Positions 44,059 to 53,358 of a stretch of DNA of 64,000 nt are shown here, piece after piece. Position numbers and translations under genes: made by a program. Source of the DNA: an uncultured Collinsella sp. Lineage in GTDB: Bacteria; Actinomycetota; Coriobacteriia; Coriobacteriales; Coriobacteriaceae. Where the stretch lies: NCBI GenBank assembly GCA_958407465.1, contig CATYIV010000007.1, positions 1-64,000 on the forward strand, read 5' to 3'. Each line of letters begins with the position of its first letter. Within the stretch, counting starts at the first letter, position 1. The notes under the pieces are model-generated. The model was not told where the DNA came from, made no database searches, and was given only the letters and a program-made list of their open reading frames with translations.

Positions 44059-45390
44059 ATGAAGTACTTTGGCACCGACGGCTTTCGCGGTGAGGCCAAC
44101 GTTGGGCTGACGGTAGAGCACGCTTATAAGATTGGCCGTTTTGTGGGCTGGTATTACGGCGCCAACCGCAGTGCTAAGGCGCGCGTCATCGTGGGCAAGG
44201 ACACACGTCGCTCGAGTTATATGTTCGAGGCGGCGCTGGTGAGCGGTCTGGTCGCGAGCGGTGCGGACGCCTATATGCTGCACGTGATCCCGACGCCGGG
44301 CGTGGCGCATCAGACCGTGGAGGGCTGCTTCGATTGCGGCATCATGATCAGCGCGAGCCACAACCCGTTTTGCGATAACGGCATTAAGCTCGTCAATAGC
44401 GACGGTTTTAAGATGGACGAGGACGTACTGGAGCTCATCGAGGATTACATCGATGGCAAGAGCGAAGTTCCGTTGGCCACGGGCAACCACATCGGTGCCA
44501 CGGTGGACTACATGCAGGGCCGCAACCGCTACATTGCTTCGCTCATTGCAAGTGCGAACTTTTCGCTGCAGGGCGTCAAAATCGGTATCGACTGCGCCAA
44601 CGGCTCGGCTTCCTCGGTGGCCAAGCCGGTGTTTGACGCGCTCGGTGCCGACGTGCGCGTGATCAATGCCGCGCCCGATGGCTTTAACATCAACGTCGAC
44701 TGCGGCTCCACGCATATGGAGCGTCTGCAGCGCCATGTGGTGGAGCAGGGCCTGGACGTGGGCTTTGCCTACGATGGCGATGCCGACCGCTGCCTGGCCG
44801 TGGACGAGCGCGGGCGCGTGGTCGACGGCGACCAGATCCTGTACGTGTGCGGCGTGTATCTGAACAAGCACGGGCGCCTCTCGGGCGGTACCGTGGTACC
44901 GACGATCGCCAGCAACTTTGGTCTGGTCAAGTCGCTGGAGCTTGCCGGACTGAGCGCCGTGACCAGCGGTGTGGGCGACCGTCACGTGTATGCCAAGATG
45001 CGCGAGGGCGGCTACAGCCTGGGCGGCGAGCAGACGGGCCATACGATCTTTGGCGATATCGAGCGCACGGGCGACGGCATTATGACTTCGCTGCGCGTGA
45101 TGGAAGTGATTCGTGCCGAGCGCGAGACGCTCTCGCAGCTCACGGCTCCGTGCAAGTTGCTGCCGCAGGCGCAGGTGGCCGTGCGCGTGGCGGACAAGGA
45201 CGCCGCGCTCGAGAACATGGGCGTGCAGAACGCCATCGCCGAGGCCGAGGCTGCGCTGGCAGGCGAGGGCCGCGTGCTCGTGCGCAAGAGCGGAACCGAG
45301 TCGGTTATCCGCGTGCTGGCCGAGGCGCCCGACCAAGCATCCGCCGATGCCGCCATGAAGCGCATTGCCGCCGCGCTGGAAGCTCTGTAA
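44059..45390 (+). CDS. glmM: Phosphoglucosamine mutase
   Basis: 443 residues, the normal GlmM length. It converts glucosamine 6-phosphate to glucosamine 1-phosphate for peptidoglycan. The start YFGTDGFRGEAN, the phosphoserine loop ISASHNP (S100), the metal loop DGDADRC, the sugar loop GGEQTGH and the phosphate loop VRKSGTES are all present and in order. AAGGAGAGC precedes the ATG. Its link to glucosamine 6-phosphate metabolism may also matter for the sugar-amine island, but it lies 26 kb away. Confidence 0.97.
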   Translation: MKYFGTDGFRGEANVGLTVEHAYKIGRFVGWYYGANRSAKARVIVGKDTRRSSYMFEAALVSGLVASGADAYMLHVIPTPGVAHQTVEGCFDCGIMISASHNPFCDNGIKLVNSDGFKMDEDVLELIEDYIDGKSEVPLATGNHIGATVDYMQGRNRYIASLIASANFSLQGVKIGIDCANGSASSVAKPVFDALGADVRVINAAPDGFNINVDCGSTHMERLQRHVVEQGLDVGFAYDGDADRCLAVDERGRVVDGDQILYVCGVYLNKHGRLSGGTVVPTIASNFGLVKSLELAGLSAVTSGVGDRHVYAKMREGGYSLGGEQTGHTIFGDIERTGDGIMTSLRVMEVIRAERETLSQLTAPCKLLPQAQVAVRVADKDAALENMGVQNAIAEAEAALAGEGRVLVRKSGTESVIRVLAEAPDQASADAAMKRIAAALEAL

Positions 45391-45392
45391 GG

Positions 45393-45470
45393 TAGTCATT
45401 GGGGACGTTCTTAAACGACTAGGTGGAAAGGGGACGCTGCGGATTGGTTCCGCGGCGTCCCCTTTGCGTT
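45393..45470 (+). repeat. GGGGACGT word and terminator after glmM
   Basis: TAGTCATTGGGGACGT (45393-45408) matches the family at 13486-13560. It is followed by a hairpin, AAAGGGGACGCTGCGG (45427-45442) with CCGCGGCGTCCCCTTT (45450-45465), that can terminate on both strands between the converging glmM and peptidase genes. Confidence 0.85.
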
Positions 45471-45487
45471 GGCGTGTCGGTTATGCC

Positions 45488-47071
45488 TTACAGCTCGTAG
45501 AGCGTGGTGAACTTGTCCTGCAGGTAGCTGCAGTAGTAGCGGGCATCGAACGCCATGCCGCACGCGCCCTTGATGAGCTCCGGCGCGTCCTTGGCGCGGC
45601 CCCACTGCCAAATGTGCTCGCCCAGCCAGGCGCGGACAGGTGTCAGGTCGCCGCTCGCGCAGGCGCCGTTAAGGTCGACACCGTCGCGGCACATGGCCGG
45701 CACAAACATGGCATCGTAGGCACTGCCCAGCGCATACGTGGGGAAGTAGCCAAACGAGCCGCCGCTCCAGTGCGTATCCTGTAGGCAGCCGTGCGTGTCG
45801 TCGGGAACGGGAATGCCCAGGTACTCATCCATAAAGCGATTCCAAAGCGCGGGGATGTCCTTGGCCGTGGCCTCGCCGGCAAACAGCATGCGCTCGATCT
45901 CGTAGCGCACCATAACGTGCAGCGGATAGGTGAGCTCGTCGGCCTCGGTGCGGATCAGCGAAGGCTGCGCGATGTTCACGGCGTGGTAGAGCGTGTCCTC
46001 GTCGACGTCGCCGTAGACCTCGGGTGCGTGGCGGCGCAGCACCTCGAGCAGCGGTCCCATAAAGGCACGGCTGCGGCCCACGGTGTTCTCAAAGAAGCGG
46101 CTCTGGCTCTCGTGGATGCCCATGGAGGTGCCGCCCTCCAGGCAGGTGCGCGCATAGGCGGGATTGACGCCCAGCTCGTACATGGTGTGCCCCGCCTCGT
46201 GGATGATGCTGTAGACGTTGGAGATGCAATCGTCCTCGTAGATGTGTGTCGCGATGCGCGCGTCACCCACGGCAAAGCCCTCGCTAAACGGGTGCTCGGT
46301 AAAGGCGAGCGTGGTGTCGTCCAGGTTCAGGCCGACAAGCTTCATCAGATCGAAGCTCATGGCACGCTGGGCAGCCTCGGGCACGCGGGCATGCAAAAAG
46401 TCGGCAGCGGGCTGCTGGCCGCGCTCGCCGATGGCGTGCACGAGCGGCACGACCGTGGCCTTGACCTCCTCGCAAAACGCGTCGAAGCTCTTGGCGGAAA
46501 GGCCGCGCTCGTACTGGTCGAGCCAAACGTCGTATGGGTCGCGCTTGGGGTCCATGAGTTCGGCCTGATGCTTAAGTTGGGCGACGATTCTATCCACATA
46601 GGGCTCAAAGCTCACCCAGTCGTTGGCCGTCTTGGCCTTGTGCCACACGGCGTCGGCCTCGCAGGTGAGCCTGGTCCAGGCTTCGGCCTCCTCGGTGGGA
46701 ATAACGCTTGCCTCGCGCTGGTCGCGGCCGAGCACGCGGATCTCGTCGAGCAGCTGCGGGTCGTCTACGTGTCCGCCTGCAACCGTCTCGCGCGCTAACG
46801 AGCGTACGAGCTCAACGGACTTCTCGCTGGTCAGTAGCTTGTGATGTTCGCCGGCAAGCGTGCCCATGGCGTCGGCACGGGCGGCAGCGCCGTTGGCAGG
46901 AGCAATCGTCGCTCCATCGAACTCGGCAATCTTGAGCAGGTACTCGCGAGTCCACAGCTTGCCCTCGAGTTTGCGGAACTTTTTGACGGCCTTGTCGACT
47001 TTAGCGGCCTTGACGCTCTTGGCAGCCTTTGCCATGGCGGCCTTGGCCTTCTTATCGAGTTTCTTTCCCAT
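45488..47071 (-). CDS. M32-family metallocarboxypeptidase
   Basis: 527 residues. The zinc site HEAGH is in SIIHEAGHTMYELGV, and other M32 marks are TEHPFSEG, HESQSRFFEN and IRTEADELTYPLHVMVRYEIER. It removes C-terminal residues from peptides in the cytoplasm. The first 40 residues are a Lys/Ala-rich extension (KKAKAAMAKAAKSVKAAK) absent from the family's usual start. The tail IKGACGMAFDARYYCSYLQDKF is recognisable as family-like. The ribosome site is weak, so a start further inside is possible. Confidence 0.93.
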   Translation of the reverse strand: MGKKLDKKAKAAMAKAAKSVKAAKVDKAVKKFRKLEGKLWTREYLLKIAEFDGATIAPANGAAARADAMGTLAGEHHKLLTSEKSVELVRSLARETVAGGHVDDPQLLDEIRVLGRDQREASVIPTEEAEAWTRLTCEADAVWHKAKTANDWVSFEPYVDRIVAQLKHQAELMDPKRDPYDVWLDQYERGLSAKSFDAFCEEVKATVVPLVHAIGERGQQPAADFLHARVPEAAQRAMSFDLMKLVGLNLDDTTLAFTEHPFSEGFAVGDARIATHIYEDDCISNVYSIIHEAGHTMYELGVNPAYARTCLEGGTSMGIHESQSRFFENTVGRSRAFMGPLLEVLRRHAPEVYGDVDEDTLYHAVNIAQPSLIRTEADELTYPLHVMVRYEIERMLFAGEATAKDIPALWNRFMDEYLGIPVPDDTHGCLQDTHWSGGSFGYFPTYALGSAYDAMFVPAMCRDGVDLNGACASGDLTPVRAWLGEHIWQWGRAKDAPELIKGACGMAFDARYYCSYLQDKFTTLYEL

Positions 47072-47204
47072 ACCGCATCCTTAATCTCGCAGGCCGAGCG
47101 CCGCAGGCGGGTGCGCGGCCAGTTTGCACAGCTACCTGCCTTGTACCCAGCGCGAACAAAACGGAACGCGGCGATGCGCTCGCGAAATGTGTTATCCTAT
47201 AGCC

Positions 47205-47490
47205 CAATGCGTTGACGGAGAGGGTTTTGCCCGCCGCGTCGCCGGCAAGAGAGGGAAGGTCATGGGCTGCAAGCCTTCCTGCGGTGGCAAGGGCCAAGCG
47301 TTCACTCCCGAGCAGCGACCTCAACGGGCACGCGGCCAGTGGCAGCAAAGTCCCAGTAGGGAAGCCGTGAGCCTCGCGACAAGAGGCACAGAGTGGGCGC
47401 GGCGGGCCAGACATCCGCCGGGTCAAACAAGGTGGTACCGCGGAATTCAACCGTCCTTGGGCAATGTACATGCCCGAGGGCGGTTTTTTT
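47205..47490 (+). promoter_or_regulatory. T-box leader controlling pheST
   Basis: The T-box core GGTGGTACCGCGG (47431-47443) is followed by a terminator, CCGTCCTTGGGCA (47451-47463) with TGCCCGAGGGCGG (47471-47483) and TTTTTTT. Upstream about 220 bases form the stem I-III region; the TTC at 47301-47303 or 47276-47278 could be the Phe specifier codon, but the fold was not settled. A TATCCTATAG -10 lies near 47200. Uncharged tRNA-Phe would prevent termination and allow expression of pheS and pheT. Confidence 0.9.
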
Positions 47491-47575
47491 GTTACCGAAC
47501 CGGGCCGCGCATCCGCAACATCGGGCGGCGTCAGCCGTCCCGGAGCGCGGATGTGCGAGAGACGAAAGGGAAGAC

Positions 47576-48652
47576 ATGAGTCTGATTGATGATCTGGTCA
47601 AACTCGAGGAAGAGGCCAAGGAGCTCGTCACTAGCGCTGACGACGCCGCCAAGCTCGAGGCCGCGCGCGTTGAGCTGCTCGGCCGCAAGGGCCGTATCAC
47701 CGGCCTGATGCGCATGATGGGCAAGCTCGCTCCCGAGGATCGTCCCATGATGGGCAAACGCGCCAACGAGATGCGCCAGCTGATCGAGGGCATGCTCGAC
47801 GAGCGCACCACCGAGATGAAGGCCGCCGCCCTCAAGCACGCACTCGAGCACGAGGCCGTCGACATCACGCTGCCGGGCATCCGTCCGCAGATCGGTCATC
47901 AGCACCTGATCAAGCAGATCATCGAGGAGGCCGAGGACATCTTCTGCGGCATCGGCTACACCGTCGAGTCCGGCCCCATGGTCGATACCTCCTACTACAA
48001 CTTCACCGCGCTCAACGCGCCCATGGATCACCCGAGCCGCTCGGCTCGCGACACGTTCTATGTGGTCGACAACAACCCCGGCAGCGTCGCGCATCCCGAG
48101 GCTCACGCTCACGGCGAGTCCGACGTGCTGCTGCGCACCCAGACCTCGGGCGTGCAGATCCACACCATGGAGTCGCAGAAGCCGCCCATCTACATGATCT
48201 GCCCGGGCACCGTCTACCGTCCCGACACGGCCGACGCCTGCCACCTGCCGCAGTTCAACCAGATCGAGGGCCTGGTCGTCGACGAGGGTATCACCTTTGG
48301 CGATCTTAAGGGCACGCTCGACTACTTTGTTAAGTGCATGTTTGGCGAGGATCGCAAGACGCGCTATCGCCCGCACTTCTTCCCCTTCACCGAGCCTTCC
48401 TGCGAGGTGGACGTGAGCTGCCACGTGTGCGGCGGCAAGGGCTGCAACTTCTGCAAGCACAGCGGCTGGATCGAGATCCTGGGCTGCGGCATGGTCGACC
48501 CCAACGTCCTGATCAACTGCGGCATCGACCCCGAGAAGTACACCGGCTTCGCCTTTGGTATTGGCGCCGAGCGCGTCGCGGCACTGCGCTACGATCTGCC
48601 CGACCTGCGCACGTTGATGACTGGTGACATGAGGTTCTTGAACCAGTTCTAG
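47576..48652 (+). CDS. pheS: Phenylalanyl-tRNA synthetase alpha subunit
   Basis: 358 residues. An N-terminal coiled coil (about residues 1-85) contacts tRNA, then a class II catalytic core: PGIRPQIGHQHLIKQII, HTMESQKPPIYMICPGTVYRPD (motif 2 region), and the end FGIGAERVAALRYDLPDLRTL (motif 3). A CHVCGGKGCNFCKHSG insertion with four Cys could bind zinc. It acts as an alpha2-beta2 tetramer with PheT. AAAGGGAAG precedes the ATG. It is under T-box control and 63 bp upstream of pheT. Confidence 0.97.
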   Translation: MSLIDDLVKLEEEAKELVTSADDAAKLEAARVELLGRKGRITGLMRMMGKLAPEDRPMMGKRANEMRQLIEGMLDERTTEMKAAALKHALEHEAVDITLPGIRPQIGHQHLIKQIIEEAEDIFCGIGYTVESGPMVDTSYYNFTALNAPMDHPSRSARDTFYVVDNNPGSVAHPEAHAHGESDVLLRTQTSGVQIHTMESQKPPIYMICPGTVYRPDTADACHLPQFNQIEGLVVDEGITFGDLKGTLDYFVKCMFGEDRKTRYRPHFFPFTEPSCEVDVSCHVCGGKGCNFCKHSGWIEILGCGMVDPNVLINCGIDPEKYTGFAFGIGAERVAALRYDLPDLRTLMTGDMRFLNQF

Positions 48653-48715
48653 AACGCTTTCTTCTTAGTTGCAGTTTCCGGCTCAAAGCCGCATTTATGA
48701 AAGGAGACCAGTTAG

Positions 48716-51169
48716 ATGCGCGTTTCTTACGACTGGCTCAAGACCATGATCGATATTCCGGAGGATCCTAAGACCCTTTCGGACGAATACATCCGTACCG
48801 GCACTGAGGTCGAGGCGATCGACACCGTGGGCGAGTCCTTCGACCATGTGGTGACCGCCAAGGTGCTCACCAAGACCCCGCACCCCGATAGCGACCACAT
48901 GTATGTGTGCTCGGTCGACGTGGGCGACAAGAATCTCGACGCCGACGGCAACCCCGCCCCGCTGCAGATCGTTTGCGGCGCGCAGAACTTTGAGGCTGGC
49001 GACCACATCGTCACGGCAATGATCGGCGCTGTGCTTCCCGGTGACGTCAAGATCAAGAAGAGCAAGCTTCGCGGCGTCGTGTCCATGGGCATGAACTGCT
49101 CTGCGCGCGAGCTCGGCCTGGGCGGCGACCACTCCGGCATCATGATCCTGCCCGAGGATACGCCCTGCGGCATGCCGTTTGCCGAGTACGTGGGCTCGAG
49201 CGACACCGTGCTCGACTGCGAGATCACGCCCAACCGCCCCGACTGCCTGTCCATGATCGGCATGGCCCGCGAAACCGGTGCCATCTTCGACCGCGATTTC
49301 CACGTTGAGCTGCCCGCCATCAAGGTCGAGACCGGCCGCGCGACCGACGACGAGCTTTCGGTCGAGATTGCCGACGAGGGCCTGTGCGACCGCTACGTCG
49401 CCCGCATCGTGCGCAACGTGAAGGTCGGCCCCTCGCCCGACTGGATGGTCAAGCGCCTCAACGCCCTGGGCGTGCGCCCACACAACAACATCGTCGACAT
49501 CACCAACTACGTGATGATGCTCACCGGTCAGCCGCTGCACGCCTTTGACCTGGACACCTTTGCCGAGCGCGATGGCCATCGCCGCGTGGTGGTTCGCGCC
49601 GCCCAGCAGGATGAGAAGTTCACGACCCTCGACGGCGAGGAGCGCACGCTCGACGCCGGCATGGGCCTCATCACCGACGGCAAGCGTCCCGTGGCGCTGG
49701 CCGGTGTCATGGGCGGCATGGATTCCGAGATCGAGGACGATACCGTCGATGTGATGGTCGAGAGCGCCTGCTTCAACGCCGGCCGCACCTCGCACACCAG
49801 CCGTGACCTGTCGCTGATCTCCGACGCCTCCATCCGCTTTGAGCGCCAGGTCGACGAGACCGGCTGCGTGGACGTCGCCAATGTGACGTGCGCGCTTATC
49901 GAGGAGATCGCCGGCGGCGAGGTCGCCCCCGGCTATGTGGACGTGTTCCCCGCGCCCAAGACCATCGACAGCATCAAGCTGCGCCTGGCCCGCGTGCACG
50001 CCATCTGCGGTGCCGACATCGAGCCCGACTTTATCGAGCGCTCGCTCACCCGCCTGGGCTGCACCGTCGAGCGCGACGGCGAGGACTTTATGATCACGCC
50101 GCCGAGCTTCCGTCCCGACCTGCCGCGTGAGATCGACCTGATCGAGGAGGTCCTGCGCCTATGGGGCATGGGTCGCGTCACGGCAACCATTCCGGCTGCC
50201 AAGAACCACATCGGCGGTCTGACGCGCGAGCAGAAGCTTACCCGCAAGGTCGGCGAGATCCTGCGCGCCTGTGGCCTCAACGAGACCACGACCTTTGGCT
50301 TTGCTGCCCCGGGCGACCTGGAGAAGATTGGCATGTCCACCGAGGGCCGCGGCTGCCCCGTGGTTCTCATGAACCCGCTGGTGGCCGAGCAGACCGAGAT
50401 GCGCCGTTCGCTGCTGCCGGGCCTGCTGCAATCCGTGGCCTATAACGAGGCCCACGGCACGCCCAACGTGCACCTGTACGAGGTCGGCAGCTTGTTCCAC
50501 GGTCGCGAGAACGCCAGCCTGCCCAAGGAGACCAAGTCCGTAGCGGGCGTGCTCTCGGGCCAGTGGAGCGAGCAGTCTTGGAGCATGAAGTACCGCAAGC
50601 TGCGTTTCTTCTTTGGCAAGGGCATCGTTGAGGAGCTGCTTGCCCAGCTGCGCATCGAGAAGGTTCGCTTCCGTCCCGTCGAGGGCGAGAGCTATGCCTT
50701 CCTGCAGCCGGGTCGTGCTGCCGAGGTTCTGTCCGGCGGCACTGTGCTGGGCTGGGTCGGCGAGATTCACCCCGAGGCGCGCGAGGCGATGGGCATCGAC
50801 GAGGTCGTCGTTGCCTTTGAGCTCGACCTGGACAAGCTGATTAAGGGCGCCCGCAATCAGGAGAACTACCGCGAGTTCTCGCAGTACCCGGCTGTTGAGC
50901 ACGACCTTGCTATCGTGGTCGACAACTCCGTGACCTGCGAGGATCTTGAGCGCCGCATTACCAGCGCCGGCGGCAAGCTGCTCGAGGGCGTGCGCCTGTT
51001 CGACGTCTACCGCGATCCCATCCGCATCGGAGCGGGCAAGAAGTCCATGGCCTTTGCGCTTACGTATCGCTCCGACGACCACACGCTCACCAGCGAAGAG
51101 GTCGAGAAGGCGCACCAGAAGATCGTCACCAAGGTGTGCAAGGGCGTAAACGGCGAGGTCCGCGGCTAG
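48716..51169 (+). CDS. pheT: Phenylalanyl-tRNA synthetase beta subunit
   Basis: 817 residues, full length. The N-terminal EMAP-like tRNA-binding domain (about residues 40-150: VVTAKVLTKTPHPDSDHM) is followed by the B3/B4 editing domain (ITPNRPDCLSMIGMARE through VDVMVESACFNA). The B5 region comes next, then a pseudo-catalytic core and the C-terminal FDX-ACB anticodon-binding domain (REFSQYPAVEHDLAIVVDN). It forms the synthetase with PheS. GAAAGGAGA precedes the ATG. A terminator follows at 51277. Confidence 0.97.
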   Translation: MRVSYDWLKTMIDIPEDPKTLSDEYIRTGTEVEAIDTVGESFDHVVTAKVLTKTPHPDSDHMYVCSVDVGDKNLDADGNPAPLQIVCGAQNFEAGDHIVTAMIGAVLPGDVKIKKSKLRGVVSMGMNCSARELGLGGDHSGIMILPEDTPCGMPFAEYVGSSDTVLDCEITPNRPDCLSMIGMARETGAIFDRDFHVELPAIKVETGRATDDELSVEIADEGLCDRYVARIVRNVKVGPSPDWMVKRLNALGVRPHNNIVDITNYVMMLTGQPLHAFDLDTFAERDGHRRVVVRAAQQDEKFTTLDGEERTLDAGMGLITDGKRPVALAGVMGGMDSEIEDDTVDVMVESACFNAGRTSHTSRDLSLISDASIRFERQVDETGCVDVANVTCALIEEIAGGEVAPGYVDVFPAPKTIDSIKLRLARVHAICGADIEPDFIERSLTRLGCTVERDGEDFMITPPSFRPDLPREIDLIEEVLRLWGMGRVTATIPAAKNHIGGLTREQKLTRKVGEILRACGLNETTTFGFAAPGDLEKIGMSTEGRGCPVVLMNPLVAEQTEMRRSLLPGLLQSVAYNEAHGTPNVHLYEVGSLFHGRENASLPKETKSVAGVLSGQWSEQSWSMKYRKLRFFFGKGIVEELLAQLRIEKVRFRPVEGESYAFLQPGRAAEVLSGGTVLGWVGEIHPEAREAMGIDEVVVAFELDLDKLIKGARNQENYREFSQYPAVEHDLAIVVDNSVTCEDLERRITSAGGKLLEGVRLFDVYRDPIRIGAGKKSMAFALTYRSDDHTLTSEEVEKAHQKIVTKVCKGVNGEVRG

Positions 51170-51276
51170 GGCTTGCGCTGGGTATAGGTCAGCGGTGGCT
51201 GCCGCCGAGTCCTACGTGATTGCTATGCTCGGTATAAGGCACTGCTGAGCCTGCATATATGACACGCGCATTACAT

Positions 51277-51313
51277 AACGGCGTGCTGCTTTGTCGGCAG
51301 CGCGCCGTTTTGC
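51277..51313 (+). terminator. Terminator after pheT
   Basis: AACGGCGTGCTGC (51277-51289) pairs with GCAGCGCGCCGTT (to 51309), with one G-T pair, followed by TTTTGC. It overlaps the upstream edge of the metal-transporter promoter. Confidence 0.85.
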
Positions 51314-51357
51314 TATGATAGCCCGCGGCGTGTTACGAATCTGACAATACGTAACAC
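51312..51357 (+). promoter_or_regulatory. Promoter and NikR-type operator of the ECF metal transporter
   Basis: An extended -10, TGCTATGAT (51312-51320), is followed by GTGTTAC-N14-GTAACAC (51330-51357), a perfect inverted repeat at the likely transcription start. GTGTTAC-N13/14-GTAACAC is, as I recall, a NikR operator form described in comparative work on nickel regulons. Nickel-loaded NikR would block the promoter. No nikR gene is in the window. Confidence 0.72.
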
Positions 51358-51414
51358 TGACAAGGTGATTCAGGCGGCGTTGCAATTCCGTGCGCCGACA
51401 ACCGGGAGGCGTAC

Positions 51415-52500
51415 ATGCACATTCCAGATAATTATCTGTCCCCGCAGACCGATGCCGTCATGGCAGTGGCGATGGTGCCCGTTTGGGTCCACTGCATCAA
51501 GAAGGTGCGCGCCACGCTCGATCGCGAGCATATGGCTTTCCTGGGCATCTGCGCCGCATTCTCCTTCTTGCTCATGATGTTCAACGTGCCGCTGCCCGGC
51601 GGTACCACTGGTCACGCCGTTGGTGGCGCGCTCATCGCGCTGCTGCTGGGCCCCGAGGCTGCTGCCATTGCCGTCTCGGTCGCGCTGGCGCTGCAGGCGC
51701 TGCTGTTTGGCGACGGCGGCATTCTGTCCTTTGGCGCCAACTGCTTTAACATGGCCTTCGTGCTGCCGTTTGCCGCTGCTATCGTGTTCCGTGCACTCAA
51801 CAGCCGCTTGCACGACAAGAGCTGGGGCACCTCGGTTTCGGCCATCGTAAGCGGCTGGGTCGGCCTGTGCCTGGCGGCCCTGTGCGCAGCAATCGAGTTT
51901 GGTATTCAGCCGATGCTTTTCACGAATGCTTCGGGCGCTCCGCTGTACTGCCCCTTCCCGCTGTCCATTGCCATTCCGGCTATGATGATTCCGCATATGT
52001 TGGTTGCCGGCGTGGTCGAGGGCGTGGCGACGGCCGCCATCTACGGTTTCATTAAGAAGACGGCGCCGAGCGTTATCGTCGGGCCCGAGGCCGTCGATGG
52101 CCAGCTTGCTGCCGAGGGCACTGCTGCTAAGAAGACCTCGCTGGTCCCCACGCTCATCCTGGTCGCCGTGCTTGTCGTGGCCACGCCGCTGGGCCTGCTG
52201 GCCACGGGTGACGCCTGGGGTGAGTGGGACGCCGAGGGCGCCGCGACCGCCGTTCAGGAGGCTGGTGACGACAGTCTGCAGGCTTCGGTCGGCCTCGATA
52301 CTCCGACCTTTGCCGACGCTCTGCCTACGGGTGATTACCTGCAGGCCTATTCCGAGGAACAGGGTCTTGGCTTTGTCGGTCAGGCTGCCATGTATATCCT
52401 GTCCGGCGTGATTGGCGTGGCGGTGCTCACCATCGCATTCCGTCTGATCTCGCTGACGGTTAAGGAAAGCGGTGCTCATGGCAATAGCCGAGCTGCCTAG
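51415..52500 (+). CDS. cbiM: ECF transporter substrate-binding membrane protein, CbiM/NikM type, with fused C-terminal NikN-like part
   Basis: 361 residues. It begins MHIPDNYLSP; in this family the N-terminal Met-His chelates the metal. Six to seven hydrophobic segments cover about residues 15-210, with GTTGHAVGGALIALLLGPEAA and FGDGGILSFGANCFNMAF. After a Lys-rich linker a second unit (membrane helix, about 75 outside residues, membrane helix) matches the NikN/PDGLE-type extra subunit as a fusion. The operator upstream argues for nickel, though cobalt is possible. CGGGAGG precedes the ATG. It overlaps cbiQ by 23 bp. Confidence 0.9.
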   Translation: MHIPDNYLSPQTDAVMAVAMVPVWVHCIKKVRATLDREHMAFLGICAAFSFLLMMFNVPLPGGTTGHAVGGALIALLLGPEAAAIAVSVALALQALLFGDGGILSFGANCFNMAFVLPFAAAIVFRALNSRLHDKSWGTSVSAIVSGWVGLCLAALCAAIEFGIQPMLFTNASGAPLYCPFPLSIAIPAMMIPHMLVAGVVEGVATAAIYGFIKKTAPSVIVGPEAVDGQLAAEGTAAKKTSLVPTLILVAVLVVATPLGLLATGDAWGEWDAEGAATAVQEAGDDSLQASVGLDTPTFADALPTGDYLQAYSEEQGLGFVGQAAMYILSGVIGVAVLTIAFRLISLTVKESGAHGNSRAA

Positions 52501-53314
52501 CTGGCTTGCGGTCGAGCAGCGTTACGAGCCCGTGGGGGCTCGGCATCGTGTGATGCAAAAGAACGTCCTGCACCTGGCGAGCCTGCTTGAGCGGGTTCGC
52601 CTGGGTGGGGGCGCGCACGAGGGCGGGTCGATGGTCGACCGCGCCCTTTCTTGCGTTTCGGCTCCGGTGCGCCTGGTGGGGATGTTCGTCTGCGTTCTAT
52701 GCGTGTGTCTGACGCAGAGCCCGCTGTACCTCATGTTGATGGCGGCTATCGCGCTGGTGCTGGTCGCGGTGCGCCCCGCACGCGGGCTGCGTGCGACCAT
52801 TGTACCGGCGCTCGGCGCCACGGGGCTCGCAGTGGTTCTGGCGCTGCCTGCCCTGCTGCTGGGCGCTTCCGCTACGGGCGCCATGCTCAAAATTGCGCTT
52901 AAGACGTTCATTAACGTGTCGCTCGTGCTGGGCGTTTCGTGGACGCTTACCTGGAGCCGCATGTCGGCGGCGCTCAAGACGCTACATCTGCCCGACGAGG
53001 TCATCTTTACGTTTGATATGGCGCTCAAGCACATCGAGGTGCTGGGTCGCACGGCGCACAATCTGTGCGAATCGGTCATGCTGCGCAGCGTTGGCCGTGC
53101 GCCTGAGGGATTTTCGCGTACCGATTCGATCGCGGGTATCATGGGCATGACCTTTATCAAGGCGATGGAATGCAGCCGCGCGATGGACGAGGCTATGCTT
53201 TGCCGCGGCTTTGCCGGTGCGTATCCGGCTCCCGCGCGCGCCGGGTTTGGCTGGCGCGATGCCGTTTACGCAGCCGTTGTGGTTCTGCTCGCCGTGTTGT
53301 GCGCGGTGCTGTAG
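52478..53314 (+). CDS. cbiQ: ECF transporter transmembrane (T) component, CbiQ/NikQ type
   Basis: 278 residues. About five membrane helices are preceded by a soluble start. The coupling motifs of T-components appear as ALKTLHLPDEVIFTFDMALKHIEVLGR and MECSRAMDEAMLCRGF (the Ala-Arg-Gly-type box that touches the ATPase). It links metal binding by CbiM to ATP hydrolysis by CbiO. The ATG at 52478 lies inside the cbiM end with AAGGAAAG upstream, so translation is coupled. Confidence 0.9.
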   Translation: MAIAELPSWLAVEQRYEPVGARHRVMQKNVLHLASLLERVRLGGGAHEGGSMVDRALSCVSAPVRLVGMFVCVLCVCLTQSPLYLMLMAAIALVLVAVRPARGLRATIVPALGATGLAVVLALPALLLGASATGAMLKIALKTFINVSLVLGVSWTLTWSRMSAALKTLHLPDEVIFTFDMALKHIEVLGRTAHNLCESVMLRSVGRAPEGFSRTDSIAGIMGMTFIKAMECSRAMDEAMLCRGFAGAYPAPARAGFGWRDAVYAAVVVLLAVLCAVL

Positions 53315-53358
53315 CGCGGGCGGTCGAGCCGTCGATGTGGATAGGGAAGGGCGACGTT

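Noticed and set aside
51170-51414. Cobalamin riboswitch upstream of cbiM
   Set aside because: No B12-box-like sequence was seen, and the NikR-type operator explains regulation better.
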